This document shows, piece after piece, positions 5,714 to 6,673 of a DNA stretch of 6,673 nt (position 1 is its first letter; each line of letters begins with the position of its first letter). Source of the DNA: Melioribacteraceae bacterium (GTDB lineage: Bacteria; Bacteroidota; Ignavibacteria; Ignavibacteriales; Melioribacteraceae). The notes under the pieces were generated by a model. The model ran no database searches, had not been told where the DNA came from, and was given only the letters and a program-made list of their open reading frames with translations. The stretch covers positions 1-6,673 of the forward strand of contig JALWEC010000485.1 in the NCBI GenBank assembly GCA_027036655.1, written 5' to 3'. Position numbers and translations under genes: made by a program.

Positions 5714-6271
5714 ATGCGTGTAATTGCCGGTTTTTTGCGTGGCAGAACTATAAAAGTCCCGAATTCAAAACAAGTCCGCCCTACGACAGATAAAAACCGC
5801 GAAGCAATATTTAATTTTCTAAACAATGTTTTTGATTTTACGGATGCAAGAGTTTGTGATTTATACGCCGGCTCGGGCGCGCTCGGTTTTGAAGCTTTGA
5901 GCCGCGGCGCGGAGTTTGTGGATTTTGTAGAACAAAATTTTAAGATTTTTAAGAATATTCAAGAGAACGTAAATTCGTTAAATGTTGCCGAGTCGTGCAA
6001 AGTTCATAAAAGCGATGCGGTAAAATTCAGCGGACAAACGGAGAAAGAGTTTGACCTTATTATAGCCGATCCTCCCTTTTTCCGCGACGATATTTACAAA
6101 GTTTTTCAAAATATTTTTTCACGGAATTTACTTTCGGAAAACGGATTGTTAATTATTGAACGTTCAATTCAAACCAAAGATAAAGATACCGAAGCTTTCG
6201 GCGCCGAACCTGTCAGACGTTTGGGCGACAGCTTGATTTATCTTTTTAAAATGAAGGATGAAAATAAATGA
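5714..6271 (+). CDS. rsmD: 16S rRNA (guanine(966)-N(2))-methyltransferase RsmD
   Basis: RsmD uses S-adenosylmethionine to methylate N2 of G966 of 16S rRNA on assembled 30S particles. The 185-residue product has the usual length and the family's N-terminus MRVIAGFLRGRTIKVP, followed by VRPTTDKNREAIFNFL (21-36). The Rossmann SAM-binding motif is VCDLYAGSGALGFEALSRGA (47-66). The catalytic DPPF motif is IIADPPFF (116-123), typical of N2-guanine methyltransferases. The C-terminal beta strands end in RRLGDSLIYLF. The ATG follows the PilM-like TAA with no spacer, so its translation probably depends on ribosomes finishing that gene. Its TGA overlaps the coaD start as ATGA. The rsmD-coaD pairing is widespread in bacteria. 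No anomalies. Confidence 0.96.
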   Translation: MRVIAGFLRGRTIKVPNSKQVRPTTDKNREAIFNFLNNVFDFTDARVCDLYAGSGALGFEALSRGAEFVDFVEQNFKIFKNIQENVNSLNVAESCKVHKSDAVKFSGQTEKEFDLIIADPPFFRDDIYKVFQNIFSRNLLSENGLLIIERSIQTKDKDTEAFGAEPVRRLGDSLIYLFKMKDENK

Positions 6272-6673
6272 AACGCGTTATTTATCCCGGAATGTTTGAC
6301 CCGGTAACAAACGGGCATATCGATGTAATTAAAAGGGCCATGGAGTTGTTTGACGAAGTGGTTGTAACTGTTGCGCGAAATCCCGCCAAAACCGGAATGT
6401 TTTCGGTTGAGGAACGCGTAACAATGATTGAAGAAAGTATAAAAGACTTTGAAAATGTGCGCGTTGACTCGTTTGACGGACTGACGGTAGAACACGCCGA
6501 AAGTCTCGGAGCTATCGGAATAATAAGGGGCTTGCGGGCTATTACTGACTTTGAATATGAGTTCCAAATGGCGTTGATGAACAGAAAACTTTCCTCCGGC
6601 ATTAAAACGATTTTTGTTATGCCGCACGAAAAATACACTTACTTAAACTCAACAATTATCAGAAATTTAGCTA
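6268..6673 (+). CDS. coaD: Phosphopantetheine adenylyltransferase, cut by window edge
   Basis: CoaD transfers AMP from ATP to 4'-phosphopantetheine, the penultimate step of coenzyme A synthesis. The window holds 135 codons of a protein that is usually about 160 residues. The nucleotidyltransferase signature is GMFDPVTNGHID (8-19), with the T/HxGH motif TNGH at 14-17. The conserved IIRGLRAITDFEYEFQMALM stretch (85-104) binds substrate, with NRKL following. The second nucleotidyltransferase motif appears as LNSTIIR (126-132), in the place of the usual ISSTxxR. The start is the ATG overlapping the rsmD stop by 4 nt (ATGA), a standard translational coupling arrangement. Only the last 25 or so residues are missing at the edge. 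Identification is firm. Confidence 0.97.
   Translation, partial: MKRVIYPGMFDPVTNGHIDVIKRAMELFDEVVVTVARNPAKTGMFSVEERVTMIEESIKDFENVRVDSFDGLTVEHAESLGAIGIIRGLRAITDFEYEFQMALMNRKLSSGIKTIFVMPHEKYTYLNSTIIRNLA

Noticed and set aside
6238..6638. Two minus-strand open frames at the right end
   Set aside because: Both are antisense to coaD, which has its catalytic motifs and a coupled start on the plus strand.

Overview
The window reads as ordinary chromosomal DNA from an AT-leaning member of the Bacteroidota/Chlorobiota group. I favour an Ignavibacteria-like lineage. That placement is an inference from gene content and order: hrcA-grpE-dnaJ without dnaK, and a ComEA-like/pilin-like/PilM-like trio ahead of rsmD-coaD. 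It also rests on protein style and on the scarcity of strong Shine-Dalgarno sites; no search was run. Eight protein genes fill nearly the whole window. I see no rRNA, tRNA, CRISPR array, insertion sequence or prophage.

Layout. The left end, on the minus strand, holds the N-terminal 219 codons of purM (purine synthesis), cut by the window edge. A divergent AT-rich spacer of about 180 bp follows (658-839); it carries a long imperfect inverted repeat and no recognisable CIRCE operator. From about 840 everything lies on the plus strand. First is a compact heat-shock cluster, hrcA (repressor), grpE (nucleotide exchange factor) and dnaJ (J-domain co-chaperone), with gaps of 21 and 6 bp. The partner Hsp70 gene dnaK is not in the window.

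After a 95-bp gap comes a second group, 3755-5713, with a type IV pilus/competence flavour. It contains a membrane-anchored helix-hairpin-helix protein of ComEA type, a single-pass pilin-like membrane protein, and a divergent PilM-like protein. PilM's stop codon directly abuts the start of rsmD (16S rRNA m2G966 methyltransferase), and rsmD overlaps coaD (phosphopantetheine adenylyltransferase) by 4 nt. The last five genes therefore look co-transcribed or at least translationally coupled. coaD is cut by the right edge.

Points worth a second look are in the pilus-like trio. The ComEA-like protein has an N-terminus resembling a type IV prepilin leader (G11/F12, E16), while its pilin-like neighbour lacks one. 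The PilM-like protein has lost the visible actin-type nucleotide-binding signatures. A GC-rich, terminator-like hairpin lies just inside the PilM-like reading frame. None of this shows a new system; a reduced or rewired membrane assembly module is a reasonable hypothesis. The rest is housekeeping.
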